Shown piece after piece: positions 46,194 to 55,956 of a stretch of DNA of 64,000 bases. The position numbers were made by a program, and so were the translations under genes. Each line of letters opens with the position of its first letter. Within the stretch, counting starts at the first letter, position 1. Origin of the DNA: Marinobacterium weihaiense (lineage in GTDB: Bacteria > Pseudomonadota > Gammaproteobacteria > Pseudomonadales > Balneatricaceae). The DNA is taken from contig NZ_JAHQZT010000008.1 in assembly GCF_019061305.1 (NCBI RefSeq), positions 113,096 to 177,095 of the forward strand, written 5' to 3'. The notes beneath the pieces were generated by a model. That model saw only the letters and a list, made by a program, of their open reading frames with translations. It was not told the DNA's origin and did not search any database.

Positions 46194-46744
46194 CAACACT
46201 GACCATCGATCTCTTGCGGCACGGTATCACTGAGCGTGGCAGCTGCTTTTTGGGGCGCACCGATGCGGCGCTGACCGCTGAGGGCTGGCAGCAGATGCAG
46301 CAGGGGCTGGCCGGGCTGAAGCCCGAGGACTATGACGCCATCTACGCATCGCCGCTGCAGCGCTGTGCTGCCTTTGCCCGCCACTGGGCCGGCGCGGCCA
46401 CCACTGTCCAGCTGGATGCGCGGTTGCGCGAATACGATTTCGGCGACTGGGACGGCCTGACGGCCGCCGACGTGCACGTCCAAGACCCGGAAGGCCTGGG
46501 GCGCTTCTGGCAGGACCCCTGGCATCACTGCCCGCCGGGTGGCGAAGCGCTGCCGGACTTCTTCGCCCGTCTGGAGGCCTGCATCGACAGCCTGCAGCAG
46601 CATCACCGGGGCAGGGTGCTGCTGATCTGTCACGGCGGTGTCATCCGGGCGCTGCACTGCATTCTGCACGGCCTGCCGGTGAGCGAAATGTTCAATTATG
46701 CGGCGACCCACGGCAGCCTGCACCACTTTCGGGACCAACGCTGA
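46190..46744 (+). CDS. cobC: Alpha-ribazole phosphatase
   Basis: A 184-residue histidine phosphatase. The phosphohistidine motif is [10 protein letters not shown] (about residue 11), the second histidine is in [13 protein letters not shown], and conserved residues IYASPLQRC and [10 protein letters not shown] lie between. It removes the phosphate from alpha-ribazole phosphate or from adenosylcobalamin phosphate in the final step. The frame is open far upstream within cobT, but the ATG at 46190 overlaps the cobT stop and gives the family length. Distinct from the PLP enzyme also called CobC at 32296. Confidence 0.93.
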   Translation: MTTLTIDLLRHGITERGSCFLGRTDAALTAEGWQQMQQGLAGLKPEDYDAIYASPLQRCAAFARHWAGAATTVQLDARLREYDFGDWDGLTAADVHVQDPEGLGRFWQDPWHHCPPGGEALPDFFARLEACIDSLQQHHRGRVLLICHGGVIRALHCILHGLPVSEMFNYAATHGSLHHFRDQR

Positions 46745-47478
46745 TGCGCACGCACTGGCTGGCCTTTCTCGGCGCTCTGCAGTTTCTGACCCTGATTCCG
46801 GTGCGCCTGCCGGGCATGCTGGATGCCCCCACGCAGCAGCGGACGTTGCTGTACTACCCGCTGGTCGGGTTGTTGCTGGGTCTGGTGCTGCTGGTGCCGG
46901 TGCTGCTGACACCGGGACTGGCGGTTGCGGTGCAGGCGGCGCTGGTGTTGGTGCTCTGGTGTGCACTGACCGGCGGGCTACATCTGGACGGGCTGGCGGA
47001 CAGCGCCGATGGCTGGATGGGCGGCTTGGGGGATCGTGAGCGTACGCTGGCGATCATGAAGGACCCGCATGTCGGCGCCAGCGGGGCGCTGGCGCTGATG
47101 CTGCAGCTGCTGCTCAAGTGGAGCCTGCTGCAGGCGCTGCTGGCGCTGGATGCGTTCTGGCCGCTGCTGCTGGCCCCCGTGGCGGGACGCTGTGCCGCAC
47201 AGTATTTGCTGCTGCTGACGCCCTACGCGCGGCCGGGCGGCCTTGCCAGTGGCGTGGCCTCGCCGCCGGCGCTGCCGGTGCACCTGACGGCGGCCACACT
47301 GGCCCTGTTGCTGGCCTGGCAACAGCCGTTGCTGCCGCTGGTACTGGCGGCGGGGGGCTGGGCGCTGCGGTGGCTGATGCTGCGCCGCCTGCAGGGCTAT
47401 ACCGGTGATACCGCCGGGGCCTTGATAGAGCTGATCGAAAGCCTGTTTCTGCTGGCTGCCTTGATGGTGGTCATGTAA
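46744..47478 (+). CDS. cobS: Adenosylcobinamide-GDP ribazoletransferase (cobalamin synthase)
   Basis: A 244-residue inner-membrane enzyme joining adenosylcobinamide-GDP and alpha-ribazole. The signature GGLHLDGLADSADGWMGG is followed by ERTLAIMKDPHVGASGALAL, and there are about six hydrophobic helices. The tail contains GYTGDTAGALIELIE. Its ATG overlaps the stop of the phosphatase by one base (TGATG). It is the last gene of the nucleotide-loop operon. Confidence 0.96.
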   Translation: MRTHWLAFLGALQFLTLIPVRLPGMLDAPTQQRTLLYYPLVGLLLGLVLLVPVLLTPGLAVAVQAALVLVLWCALTGGLHLDGLADSADGWMGGLGDRERTLAIMKDPHVGASGALALMLQLLLKWSLLQALLALDAFWPLLLAPVAGRCAAQYLLLLTPYARPGGLASGVASPPALPVHLTAATLALLLAWQQPLLPLVLAAGGWALRWLMLRRLQGYTGDTAGALIELIESLFLLAALMVVM

Positions 47479-47487
47479 GGTTCGGCA

Positions 47488-47503
47488 TATCATTAATATG
47501 ATA
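47488..47503. promoter_or_regulatory. Palindromic AT-rich site before the diguanylate cyclase gene
   Basis: TATCAT-TAAT-ATGATA lies about 35 bp upstream of the diguanylate cyclase start. It may be an operator or overlap the -10 region; the regulator is unknown. Confidence 0.3.
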
Positions 47504-47537
47504 AACAAATGTTGGGTCCGAATCAGGCAGGATGCCC

Positions 47538-49490
47538 ATGAAAATTGACCTTTCGCCCCGCTGGGGGGGCGTGCTGTTCTGGTTGAGCGGTCTGCTGGTG
47601 TTGGCCCTGTTGCTGCTGTTGGCGGAACTGGGACTGGAGCGTTCCTGGCAGCAGGCCCGACAACTGCGTCTGCAGCAGCATGACTATTACCTGTCCCGGC
47701 TGGAGCAGCAGCTGCAGCACACGCTGGCAGCGGTACAGCTCGATGTCAGCCGCCTGGCGACCTCGCCCCTGCTGCAGCGGTACCTGCGTCGTCAGGACGC
47801 GGATACGCTGGAGCTGCTGGAACAGAGTTATCTGGCACTGGCACGCCTGCGGCCCTCCTATGACCAGATTCGCCTGCTGGATGCGCAGGGGCAAGAACGC
47901 ATTCGTATCAATCAGCTGGCTTCCGGCACCAGTCATGTCGTGCCTGAGGCGCAGCTGCAGAATAAGGCCGATCGCTACTATGTCGTGGCCGGCCTGGCGT
48001 TGCCGGCTGGCACCCGCTATCTGTCACCGCTGGATCTGAACATCGAGCGGGGCCAAATTGAAACTCCCTATAAGCCAATGCTGCGCATGGTCATGCCGGT
48101 GTATCAGGCCGCGCAGCTGCGCGGCCTGATAGTGATCAATTATCGTGGGGCCGAGCTGCTGCAGAACCTGGCGCAGGCGCTGCCGGCCCCCTTCTCTCCG
48201 CTGCTGTTGAACGACCAGGGGCACTGGCTGCTGGGCGGGCAGGACCGGGACTGGCAGTTCATGTTTACCGACCGCACCGGTCTGGCGGTGGAACTGCCGC
48301 AGCAGTGGGCACAGATGCAGGCTACGGACAGCGGCAACCTGAGTGCCGGTACCGACTGTCTGGTGTATGCCTGGACCCGCTTCGGCGAGGGCCCGGTACA
48401 GGCACCGCGCTGGCTGCTGGGCCTGCGCGAACCCGGTCAAACCTGTGATGCTCTGGAGCGCGAATATCAGATGCGTACCGATCGGACCCTGCTGGCCGGT
48501 GGACTGGCGGGGCTGGCCCTGCTGGGGGCGCGTCATCTGGTGCGCCGACGGCAGCTTAAGTTGCACCGGCAGATTGCCGACAGTGAACAGCAGTTGCGTC
48601 TGATCACGCATGAAGCCGGTAACGGCCTGATCATGGTGGATGCCCATGGTCATACCCGCTGGCTAAACCCCGAGGCCGAACGCCTGCTGGGCTGGCGCGA
48701 AGCCGAGCTACTGGGTGAGAACCTGCACGAGATGATCCACATCGGCCCGGACGGCCAGGTACTGCACCCGGACGAATGCCCGACACACCGGGCACTGCGC
48801 ACCGGCCAGCGCCAGCAGGGCCAGCGCGACTTCTTCCGCACCCGTGGTGGCCACATTCTGCCAGTGCATGCCACAGTGACCCCCATGCCCAAGGGGCCGT
48901 ACACCGGCGGCGCCGTTATCAGTTTCGGTGATGACACAGACCACCTGGCGGCCGAAAATCATTTGCGACGTCAGGCTACCACGGATGAACTGACCGGCTG
49001 TCTCAATCGGCGTGCCACCCTGCAGCAGCTGGAGCGGTCGATCGACACCGGCACGGCCTTTGGCGTGATCATGATCGACCTGGATTACTTCAAGCAGATC
49101 AACGATGAATACGGCCATCCGGTGGGCGATCGGGTGCTGGCCTTCTACACCCAGGAAGTGCGTGAGCTGCTGCGCAGCCAGGATACCTTCGGCCGTATCG
49201 GCGGTGAGGAGTTTCTGGTGCTGGTCGAGCACCTGCAGGCGGATGACCTGCTGCAGCTGGCCGAGCGCATCCGCCACCGCTTTGATACCCGCTGCTGTCC
49301 GATCGATGGGCCAGAATCCACGCAACGGTTGCATGTAACCGCCAGTTTTGGGACGGCCATGCATCAGCCGGGCGAGTCGACCAGCGCGTTGCTGGCACGG
49401 GCCGACAGAGCGCTGTACTGGGCCAAGGACAGCGGCCGCAACCGGGTGGTCGCCGCCGACAACGCCCCGGCCCTGTCGGCCATCGACTGA
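47538..49490 (+). CDS. Membrane diguanylate cyclase with periplasmic sensor and PAS domain
   Basis: A 650-residue GGDEF protein. Transmembrane helix 1 is at about 12-32, a large periplasmic sensor probably of dCache type occupies about 35-315, helix 2 about 318-332, a PAS domain about 350-470 (MVDAHGHTRWLNPEAERLLGW) and the GGDEF domain about 480-640. The active site is intact (GGEEF at 555-559, with MIDLDYFKQINDEYGH before it), and an inhibitory RxxD site (RSQD) lies exactly five residues upstream, so feedback by c-di-GMP is expected. AGGCAGG is better spaced for the second ATG (47538) than for the one at 47532. The sensed ligand is unknown. Confidence 0.93.
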   Translation: MKIDLSPRWGGVLFWLSGLLVLALLLLLAELGLERSWQQARQLRLQQHDYYLSRLEQQLQHTLAAVQLDVSRLATSPLLQRYLRRQDADTLELLEQSYLALARLRPSYDQIRLLDAQGQERIRINQLASGTSHVVPEAQLQNKADRYYVVAGLALPAGTRYLSPLDLNIERGQIETPYKPMLRMVMPVYQAAQLRGLIVINYRGAELLQNLAQALPAPFSPLLLNDQGHWLLGGQDRDWQFMFTDRTGLAVELPQQWAQMQATDSGNLSAGTDCLVYAWTRFGEGPVQAPRWLLGLREPGQTCDALEREYQMRTDRTLLAGGLAGLALLGARHLVRRRQLKLHRQIADSEQQLRLITHEAGNGLIMVDAHGHTRWLNPEAERLLGWREAELLGENLHEMIHIGPDGQVLHPDECPTHRALRTGQRQQGQRDFFRTRGGHILPVHATVTPMPKGPYTGGAVISFGDDTDHLAAENHLRRQATTDELTGCLNRRATLQQLERSIDTGTAFGVIMIDLDYFKQINDEYGHPVGDRVLAFYTQEVRELLRSQDTFGRIGGEEFLVLVEHLQADDLLQLAERIRHRFDTRCCPIDGPESTQRLHVTASFGTAMHQPGESTSALLARADRALYWAKDSGRNRVVAADNAPALSAID

Positions 49491-49520
49491 CGGCAGGCAA
49501 GGCTTCGGGGACGGACGGGG

Positions 49521-51134
49521 TCAGTCGGCCCGCACGGCGCTATGGTGGCGCGGTTCGGTCTGCAGCAGCGACTTCACCATCGAGACACACATCAGCACCA
49601 TCACCAGCGAGAACGGCAGCGCGCCGATGATCATGGCGGTCTTGATGGCCCCCAGGCCACCGGCCATCAGCAGCGAGCCGACCACCAGCGTCAGAATGAT
49701 GCCCCAGACCAGACGGTGACGACGCAGCGGTTCGCTGTTGCCACCGGCCATGATGGTGTTCAGCACCAGCACCCCGGAATCGGCCGAGGTCACCAGATAG
49801 GTGACGATCAGCACGATGGAGCCGATCTTCACGATTTCTGCCAGCAGACCGGTATCGATCAGATCGATGGTGACGAACAGCACCGAGGCGATATTGTCGC
49901 TGGCGGCCTGGGCGATGGCGCCGTTGGCGGCCCCGTTCAGCTCCAGATCCAGCCCGGTCCCGCCCATGAAGGTCATCCAGGCAAAGCAGATCAGGCTGGG
50001 CACCAGCATGCAGCCGACCACGAACTGGCGGATGGTGCGGCCGCGGGAAATGCGTGCCAGGAACAGCCCGACGAAGGGGGCAAAGGCGATCCACCAGGCC
50101 CAGTAGAAGATGGTCCATCCGGTCTGCCAGCCGCCGATCTCAGTGTTGGTTTCGGCCACGGCAAAGGACATCGGCATCAGGTTGGTGGCGTAATCCACCA
50201 GGCTGCTACCGAACAGCGCCAAACTGTACAGGCTGGACCCCAGCAGCATGAAGAACGCCAGCAGGCCGATGGACAGGTAGATGTTCACCTGGCTGAGCCA
50301 TTTGACGCCACGGGTGACCCCGGTCAGGGCCGACACGGTGGACAGCAGCATGATCAGTACCAGCGTCACGATCAGGGCCAACAGGGTCGGTTCGCCCTGG
50401 GTATTGATCAGCAATCCGGTGCCGGTGATGAATTCAAGACCGGCCACCAGCTGGGTCACCCCGGTGCCCATGGTGGTGGCCACGCCCAGGCTGGTGGCCA
50501 CCACGGCGAGCACATCGATGGCGTGCCCCAGCGGCCCGTTCAGCGCGTTGCCCAGCAGCGGATACAGGGTGGAACGGATGGTCAGTGGCAGCCCCTTACG
50601 GAAGGCAAAGTAAGCCATGCACAGGCCGGCCGACACATAGATGCCCCAGGCATGCAGGCCCCAGTGAAGGAAGCTGTAGCGCATGGCGCTGGGCACGGCG
50701 GCGCCGGTGCCGCCTTCGGCTGCACTTTGCATCAGCGCCGGGTTGGACTGGAAGTGATACAGCGGCTCGCCGATGGAGTAGAACATCAAGCCGATGCCCA
50801 TGCCGGCGCTGAACATCATCGCAAACCAGGAGAATACGCCGAACTCGGGCTGCTCGTCTTCTCGACCCAGGCGAATGCGGCCGAAGCGACTCAGGGCCAG
50901 GGCGAGACAGAACAGCATGAACAGGCTGGCGGTGTAGATGTAGTAGCTGTTGAATGTTTTCAGCAGCAGCCCGTTGATGGCGCTGAGGGTGGTCACGGCC
51001 GCTTCTGGAAACACAACCGCATAGACCACGATCAGTGCAATGATCGCCTTGCTGAACAGCGTGACAAAGGGGTTGAGTCCGGCGTAGAAGCCGTTCTCGG
51101 ACAGGTCAATCTGCATGCTGTTGGAATAGCTCAT
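49521..51134 (-). CDS. BCCT-family betaine/choline/carnitine-type transporter
   Basis: A 537-residue transporter with about 12 helices. The family motif MGIGLMFYSIGEPLYHF and the substrate-box region WTIFYWAWWIAFAPFVGLFLARISRGRTIR are present. The latter contains the tryptophan-rich cage for trimethylammonium or dimethylsulfonio groups. The N-terminal tail is short and no long C-terminal osmosensory domain is present, so it may be a nutrient rather than an osmoregulated carrier. GGAGG precedes the ATG. It is divergent from a LysR gene that probably regulates it. Candidate substrates are glycine betaine, choline, carnitine or DMSP. Confidence 0.93.
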   Translation of the reverse strand: MSYSNSMQIDLSENGFYAGLNPFVTLFSKAIIALIVVYAVVFPEAAVTTLSAINGLLLKTFNSYYIYTASLFMLFCLALALSRFGRIRLGREDEQPEFGVFSWFAMMFSAGMGIGLMFYSIGEPLYHFQSNPALMQSAAEGGTGAAVPSAMRYSFLHWGLHAWGIYVSAGLCMAYFAFRKGLPLTIRSTLYPLLGNALNGPLGHAIDVLAVVATSLGVATTMGTGVTQLVAGLEFITGTGLLINTQGEPTLLALIVTLVLIMLLSTVSALTGVTRGVKWLSQVNIYLSIGLLAFFMLLGSSLYSLALFGSSLVDYATNLMPMSFAVAETNTEIGGWQTGWTIFYWAWWIAFAPFVGLFLARISRGRTIRQFVVGCMLVPSLICFAWMTFMGGTGLDLELNGAANGAIAQAASDNIASVLFVTIDLIDTGLLAEIVKIGSIVLIVTYLVTSADSGVLVLNTIMAGGNSEPLRRHRLVWGIILTLVVGSLLMAGGLGAIKTAMIIGALPFSLVMVLMCVSMVKSLLQTEPRHHSAVRAD

Positions 51135-51554
51135 GCCCGGCCTCCGGATATGTGATAACTAACATGAATGCAGGTTGTAAAGAGGGGGTGAGGTTTTGTA
51201 CCGAAACTAAAAATAACGGCCTCCTTTTTATCGGGTTAATCGGTTCGGATACCACGACATGACGAATAATTAGCGGGGCAGGCTCGCTAACGATCATGTT
51301 CGGCTGGCGCCTGTCGCTCATGCCACCGCAGGGGGCCGGTTTCGGGTCTGACTCCGGTCTTGCTCCCTTTAAAGCGGGGCGTTATCGACAAATGCCGGTA
51401 TCCGTGTGAAATCTGGGCAGCACAGGTGCACGTGCGCAGGCCCTGTAGGTGAACTGCACTAATCAGCAGCTGATAAAAAATGAACAAAATTATATAGCGA
51501 TGCGATATATTGCGACATGCATTGAATTTTCATCAGACTAGATAACTTAAAGTT
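51135..51554. other. Divergent intergenic region between BCCT and LysR genes
   Basis: A 420-bp AT-rich gap without a convincing gene. The imperfect palindrome ATATAGCG-N4-type at about 51494-51512 (ATATAGCG ... CGATATAT) close to the LysR start is a candidate autoregulatory site. The LysR gene has no clear Shine-Dalgarno sequence. I see nothing else that I can support in the middle of the gap. Confidence 0.45.
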
Positions 51555-52469
51555 ATGAAGAGTTTACGCCACCGTCTGCCGACCCCCTACAGTCTGCTGG
51601 TGTTTGAAGCCGCCGGCCGCACGCTGAATTTCACTCAGGCGGCCCGTGAACTGCATGTCACCCAGGCGGCGGTCAGCAAGCAGATGAAGTACCTGGAAGA
51701 CTACCTGCAGTGTGAGCTTTTTGAGCGTCACGGACGTCGGGTGGTGCTCAGTGCTGCCGGGCGGCAGTTACACCAGAAAGTCAGCGCATCGTTCAACTAC
51801 CTGGCCGGTGCGGTGGAAGAGTTGAGCGACGCGCGGCAGCAGAATACGGTGACCATTGCCGCCAATACCGCCGTCTCGCACTACTGGCTGGGCCGGGTCT
51901 TGAGCCTGTACCGGCAGGCGCACCCGGCCCGCGAGCTCAATACCCGGGTGATTACTTCCGACACCACCGAAGATCTGTTCACGGATGATGTGCACATTGT
52001 CATTACCTATGAGCCGGGGCCGCGTGCCGGCTGGGAGATGGAGCAATTGTTTGCTGAGGAGCTAATTCCGGTGGCCAGCCCGGCCTATCTTGAGGCGCAT
52101 CCGCAGGCCTGCGCGACGGTGGCGGATCTGAAAGCGCACAAGCTGCTCGATGTGGAGCGCATCGAGCCCAGCTGGATCGACTGGGACACCTGGCTGCAGG
52201 CACAGGGCGAGAATGGCGCCGGGCTCGAGGTCGCGGGGCTGTTCAACAACTACATCATGCTGATCGATGCGGCCAAGCGCGGGCAGGGCATCGCGCTGGG
52301 CGCGCGCAACCTGCTCGATGACAAGCTGGCCACGGGGGAACTGGTGCCGGTAGGCGATACTGTCATGGTGTCCGGACGCCACTACTGGATCGCCCTCAAC
52401 CAGTCGCGGCCACTGACCCGTACCATGCTCGAACTCTATCAGTACCTGCGCCGCTTCACCTCGGCCTGA
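51555..52469 (+). CDS. GcvA-like LysR regulator of the BCCT transporter
   Basis: A 304-residue LysR protein of the GcvA/BetI-associated type: LPTPYSLLVFEAAGRTLNFTQAARELHVTQAAVSKQMKYLE forms the helix-turn-helix in the first 60 residues. The effector domain has TVTIAANTAVSHYWLGRVL and ends with LNQSRPLTRTMLELYQYL. The arrangement (divergent from the transporter) is the standard one for a substrate-responsive regulator. There is no Shine-Dalgarno match before the ATG, suggesting low expression. Confidence 0.9.
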   Translation: MKSLRHRLPTPYSLLVFEAAGRTLNFTQAARELHVTQAAVSKQMKYLEDYLQCELFERHGRRVVLSAAGRQLHQKVSASFNYLAGAVEELSDARQQNTVTIAANTAVSHYWLGRVLSLYRQAHPARELNTRVITSDTTEDLFTDDVHIVITYEPGPRAGWEMEQLFAEELIPVASPAYLEAHPQACATVADLKAHKLLDVERIEPSWIDWDTWLQAQGENGAGLEVAGLFNNYIMLIDAAKRGQGIALGARNLLDDKLATGELVPVGDTVMVSGRHYWIALNQSRPLTRTMLELYQYLRRFTSA

Positions 52470-52532
52470 ATCGACGCCGGGCGCCGCCCCCGGATTCCTC
52501 TTCTATACTGGGATCAGCAACGGGGGTATCTC

Positions 52533-53885
52533 ATGCCATTCATAACCCGCTGGCTGGCGAGTCTGGTGCTGTGTCTGCTGCTGGCACCGGTTGCGGCAGC
52601 CGACAGCGCGCCACCGCCGGCCGACGCGGTCTGGATTCTGAACCTCAAGGGAGCTGTCGGGCCGGCCAGCAGCGACTATCTGGTCCGGGGACTGGAACAG
52701 GCGGCCCGGGCCAACGCCCGAGCGGTCGTTCTGCGCATCGACACACCCGGTGGGCTGGATCTGTCCATGCGCAGTATGATCTCGGCGGTGCTGGCCTCGC
52801 CGGTACCCGTGATCGGCTACGTTGCCCCCGGTGGCGCCCGTGCGGCCAGTGCCGGGACCTATCTGCTCTACAGCTGCCATGTAGCGGCCATGGCCCCGGC
52901 GACCAATCTGGGCGCGGCCACGCCGGTTTCACTGGGCGGCGGCACGCCCAGTTTTGACCCTGAACCCGATGACGATCCGGTCACGCCCCAACGCAGCGGC
53001 AGCGCCCTGGAGCGCAAGATTGTCAATGATGCCGTGGCCTACATTCGCAGCCTGGCCGAGTTGCGCGGCCGCAACGCCGACTGGGCCGAACAGGCGGTGC
53101 GCGAGGGCAGTAGCCTCAGTGCCGAGCAGGCGCTGGAGCAGCAGGTGATTGACCTGATCGCCCCCGACCTGGAGCAGCTGCTGGCGGCGCTGGAGGGCCG
53201 CGATGTTGAACTGGATGGCCGCACTCTGAGCCTGCAGCTGAGCAACGCCCCGCGGGTGGAATTCCAGCCCGACTGGCGCACCGATTTTCTGGCCGTGATC
53301 ACCAACCCCAATGTGGCCTACCTGCTGATGCTGATCGGCATCTATGGCCTGATCTTCGAATTTTCCAACCCCGGTTTCGGCGTGCCCGGCGTGCTGGGCC
53401 TGATTAGCCTGATGGTGGCGCTGTACGCCTTCCAGGTGTTGCCGATCAGCTATGCCGGCCTGGGCCTGATGCTGCTGGGCATCGGTCTGATTATCGCCGA
53501 GGCTTATGCCCCCAGTTTCGGTATTCTCGGCGTGGGCGGCGCCATCGCTTTCATTGTCGGCTCGATCATGCTGATGGATACCGAGCTACCCGCGTATCAG
53601 CTGGCCTGGCCGGTGGTGGCCGCCGTTGGCCTGACCACGGTAATGGTGGTCTTCGGCGTGGTTTCCATGGCACTGCGGGCGCGCAGCCGACCGCAGAGCA
53701 TCGGAGTCGATGCGGCCAGGGGACAGACGCTGGCCGTGGCCGCGTTGCAAGACGGCGAGGCGATGGTGCGCTTCGAGAGCGAACTCTGGCCGGTACGCTG
53801 CGCGCAGGCGCTGCAGCCCGGTGATCGGGTGCGGGTCACCGGCAGTGCCGGCCTGCATCTGCTGGTGGACAAAGAGGAGTCATAA
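52533..53885 (+). CDS. NfeD-type membrane serine protease
   Basis: A 450-residue protein of the long NfeD family. A signal peptide (about 23 residues) precedes a ClpP-like protease domain with the nucleophile Ser106 in [11 protein letters not shown] and the Lys dyad partner at 162 ([13 protein letters not shown]). Four to five membrane helices (about 258-375) follow, then a cytoplasmic OB-fold NfeD domain at the end ([25 protein letters not shown]). Relatives cleave the C-terminus of partner stomatins. The slipin gene begins 1 bp after its stop, which is the canonical pairing. Confidence 0.93.
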   Translation: MPFITRWLASLVLCLLLAPVAAADSAPPPADAVWILNLKGAVGPASSDYLVRGLEQAARANARAVVLRIDTPGGLDLSMRSMISAVLASPVPVIGYVAPGGARAASAGTYLLYSCHVAAMAPATNLGAATPVSLGGGTPSFDPEPDDDPVTPQRSGSALERKIVNDAVAYIRSLAELRGRNADWAEQAVREGSSLSAEQALEQQVIDLIAPDLEQLLAALEGRDVELDGRTLSLQLSNAPRVEFQPDWRTDFLAVITNPNVAYLLMLIGIYGLIFEFSNPGFGVPGVLGLISLMVALYAFQVLPISYAGLGLMLLGIGLIIAEAYAPSFGILGVGGAIAFIVGSIMLMDTELPAYQLAWPVVAAVGLTTVMVVFGVVSMALRARSRPQSIGVDAARGQTLAVAALQDGEAMVRFESELWPVRCAQALQPGDRVRVTGSAGLHLLVDKEES

Positions 53886-53886
53886 C

Positions 53887-54687
53887 ATGTTCGGATTTCC
53901 CTACTTCATGACCACCGTCGTGATACTGGTGGTGCTGCTGCTGATCTCCATGTTCCGCATTCTGCGCGAATACGAGCGCGGCGTGGTGTTTCTGCTGGGG
54001 CGCTTTTACAAGGTGAAAGGGCCTGGCCTGATCATCATCGTACCGCTGATCCAGCAGATGGTGCGGGTGGATCTGCGTACCCTGGTGATGGACGTGCCGA
54101 CCCAGGACGTGATCTCGCGCGACAACGTCTCGGTGCGGGTCAACGCGGTGATCTACTTCCGCGTGGTCGATCCCGAACGGGCGGTGATTCATGTGGAAAA
54201 CTACCTGGAAGCCACCAGTCAGCTGTCGCAAACGACCCTGCGTTCGGTGCTGGGCCAGCACGAGCTGGACGAGATGCTGTCCGAGCGTGACCAGCTCAAC
54301 GTGGATATCCAGAAAATCCTCGACAAGCAGACCGACGCCTGGGGCATCAAGGTGGCCAACGTGGAGATCAAGCACGTGGATCTGGACGAAAGCATGATCC
54401 GCGCCATCGCCCGCCAGGCCGAGGCCGAGCGTGCCCGCCGTGCCAAGGTGATTCATGCGCTGGGCGAGCAGGAAGCCTCAGAGCAGTTGCTGAAAGCGGC
54501 ACAAACTCTGGCGCAGCAGCCGCAGGCGATCCAGCTGCGCTACATGCAGACCCTGACCGAGATCGCCGGTCAGCACAGCCATACCATCGTGTTCCCGCTG
54601 CCGGTGGACCTGCTCAGCCAGTTTCAGGACTGGGCGGCCAAGGCCAAAGCGCCGGTAACCGGAACGGGCGGCGAGAATACGGGCTGA
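53887..54687 (+). CDS. Slipin/stomatin-like SPFH protein
   Basis: A 266-residue membrane-anchored SPFH-domain protein. An N-terminal hydrophobic hairpin ([16 protein letters not shown]) is followed by [35 protein letters not shown] and [15 protein letters not shown]. The helical part contains [24 protein letters not shown] and the Ala/Glu-rich [17 protein letters not shown] oligomerisation helix. It organises membrane microdomains and is the likely substrate of the NfeD protease, whose family recognises a hydrophobic C-terminal segment. AGGAG precedes the ATG. Confidence 0.95.
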   Translation: MFGFPYFMTTVVILVVLLLISMFRILREYERGVVFLLGRFYKVKGPGLIIIVPLIQQMVRVDLRTLVMDVPTQDVISRDNVSVRVNAVIYFRVVDPERAVIHVENYLEATSQLSQTTLRSVLGQHELDEMLSERDQLNVDIQKILDKQTDAWGIKVANVEIKHVDLDESMIRAIARQAEAERARRAKVIHALGEQEASEQLLKAAQTLAQQPQAIQLRYMQTLTEIAGQHSHTIVFPLPVDLLSQFQDWAAKAKAPVTGTGGENTG

Positions 54688-54794
54688 CACCGAGGCCTGA
54701 TAATGTGTGGGCCTGGCCGGTTATCCACAGTCGGAGTCGGCAGCCCGGATAAAAAAATCGTTCAAAATACTGGACAGATCCTGTCGCTGGATCT

Positions 54795-54818
54795 TTAATT
54801 AGACGGTCGTCTAATTAA
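54795..54818. promoter_or_regulatory. Operator upstream of acuI, probable AcuR site
   Basis: A perfect 11-bp inverted repeat TTAATTAGACG / CGTCTAATTAA around a central GT, 42 bp before the acuI start. The AATTAGAC half-site recurs upstream of the TetR-family gene at 57281, supporting one shared regulator. Confidence 0.7.
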
Positions 54819-54860
54819 TTGCGCCGTGTGATCGGTGCCCGTCTCTCGGCAGGAGGATTC

Positions 54861-55847
54861 ATGTTCAAGGCTATCGTGCTCGACAAGGTGGAAGATCAGC
54901 AGAGCGTTGCGTTTCAGGAGCTGGACGAGGCCCAGCTGCCCGAGGGGGATGTCACCGTCCGCGTGGCGTACACCACGATGAACTACAAGGATGCGCTGGC
55001 ATTGACCGGCAGTGCGCCCATCGCCAAATCCTACCCGATGGTGCCGGGTATCGACTTTGCCGGGGTGGTGGAAAGCTCCGACAACCCCGAGTTCAAGCCC
55101 GGTGATCAGGTGGTGCTGAACGGCTGGGGCGTGGGCGAGAAGCACTGGGGCGGGCTGGCCGAGAAGGCGCGTGTCCCCGCCGACTGGCTGGTACCGCTGC
55201 AGGCGCCGTTCACGCCGCGTCAGGCCATGGGTCTGGGCACCGCCGGTTATACCGCCATGCTGTGCGTACTGGCGTTGGAAAAGCAGGGCGTGAAGCCCGC
55301 CGACGGCCCGATTCTGGTCACCGGTGCGGCCGGGGGCGTGGGCAGCGTGGCCGTGGCCGTGCTGGCCAAGCTGGGCTACGAGGTGGCGGCCATGACCGGT
55401 CGTCCGCAGGAGGCGGAATTCCTCAAACGTCTTGGGGCGGCGCGTATTGTCGATCGTGCCGAGTACAGCGGCAAGGGCCGTCCGCTGGCGAAGGAGCAGT
55501 GGGCCGGGGCCATCGACGTGGCCGGTGGCCAGGTGCTGGCCAATGTCTGCGCGGCGATGCAATACCGCGGTGTGGTCGCGGCCTGTGGTCTGGCGGCGGG
55601 GATGAACTTCCCGGCCACGGTGGCCCCGTTCATTCTGCGTGGCGTGACCCTAGTCGGCGTGGACAGCGTGATGGCGCCCAAGGCAGAGCGTCTGCAGGCC
55701 TGGCAGCGTCTGGCACAGGATCTGGACATCGACACGCTGGAAAGCCTGATCAGCGAGGTGCCCTTCGACCAGGTGATCGAGCAGGCGCCGCTGATGATGC
55801 AGGGCCAGATCCGTGGCCGCATCGTGGTGCCGGTATCCGGCGAATAA
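54861..55847 (+). CDS. acuI: Acrylyl-CoA reductase (NADPH), AcuI/YhdH
   Basis: A 328-residue zinc-free medium-chain reductase. [31 protein letters not shown] is the AcuI/YhdH signature, [23 protein letters not shown] binds NADPH, and [28 protein letters not shown] is typical. It reduces acrylyl-CoA to propionyl-CoA, removing a toxic intermediate of DMSP and acrylate breakdown and of 3-hydroxypropionate metabolism. AGGAGG precedes the ATG at 54861; the TTG-started longer frame runs through the operator and is rejected. Likely repressed by the nearby AcuR-like protein. Confidence 0.94.
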   Translation: MFKAIVLDKVEDQQSVAFQELDEAQLPEGDVTVRVAYTTMNYKDALALTGSAPIAKSYPMVPGIDFAGVVESSDNPEFKPGDQVVLNGWGVGEKHWGGLAEKARVPADWLVPLQAPFTPRQAMGLGTAGYTAMLCVLALEKQGVKPADGPILVTGAAGGVGSVAVAVLAKLGYEVAAMTGRPQEAEFLKRLGAARIVDRAEYSGKGRPLAKEQWAGAIDVAGGQVLANVCAAMQYRGVVAACGLAAGMNFPATVAPFILRGVTLVGVDSVMAPKAERLQAWQRLAQDLDIDTLESLISEVPFDQVIEQAPLMMQGQIRGRIVVPVSGE

Positions 55848-55863
55848 TTATCAGGGATGCGAT

Positions 55864-55947
55864 TCCCGACTATTAAGTCCTGACAATTAAGTCCCTATAA
55901 GTGAGCCCTGACAATTAAGCCCCGACTATTGAGTCTCGACAATCAGG
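55864..55947. repeat. Six tandem 14-bp imperfect repeats
   Basis: Six contiguous 14-bp units start at 55864, 55878, 55892, 55906, 55920 and 55934. The best consensus is TCCTGACAATTAAG (unit 2; unit 4 differs by one base), and the units alternate between ACAATTAAG and ACTATTAAG endings. The last unit provides the AGGAGA ribosome-binding region of the following gene. There are no spacers, so it is not a CRISPR. Confidence 0.85.
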
Positions 55948-55956
55948 AGAGTCGAA

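Noticed and set aside
49542..51155. A 537-codon plus-strand frame opposite the BCCT gene
   Set aside because: Its product is rich in Gly, Gln and His with no helices or motifs, whereas the opposite strand encodes a clear transporter.
55864..55947. CRISPR array
   Set aside because: The units are contiguous 14-mers without unique spacers, and there are no cas genes in the window.
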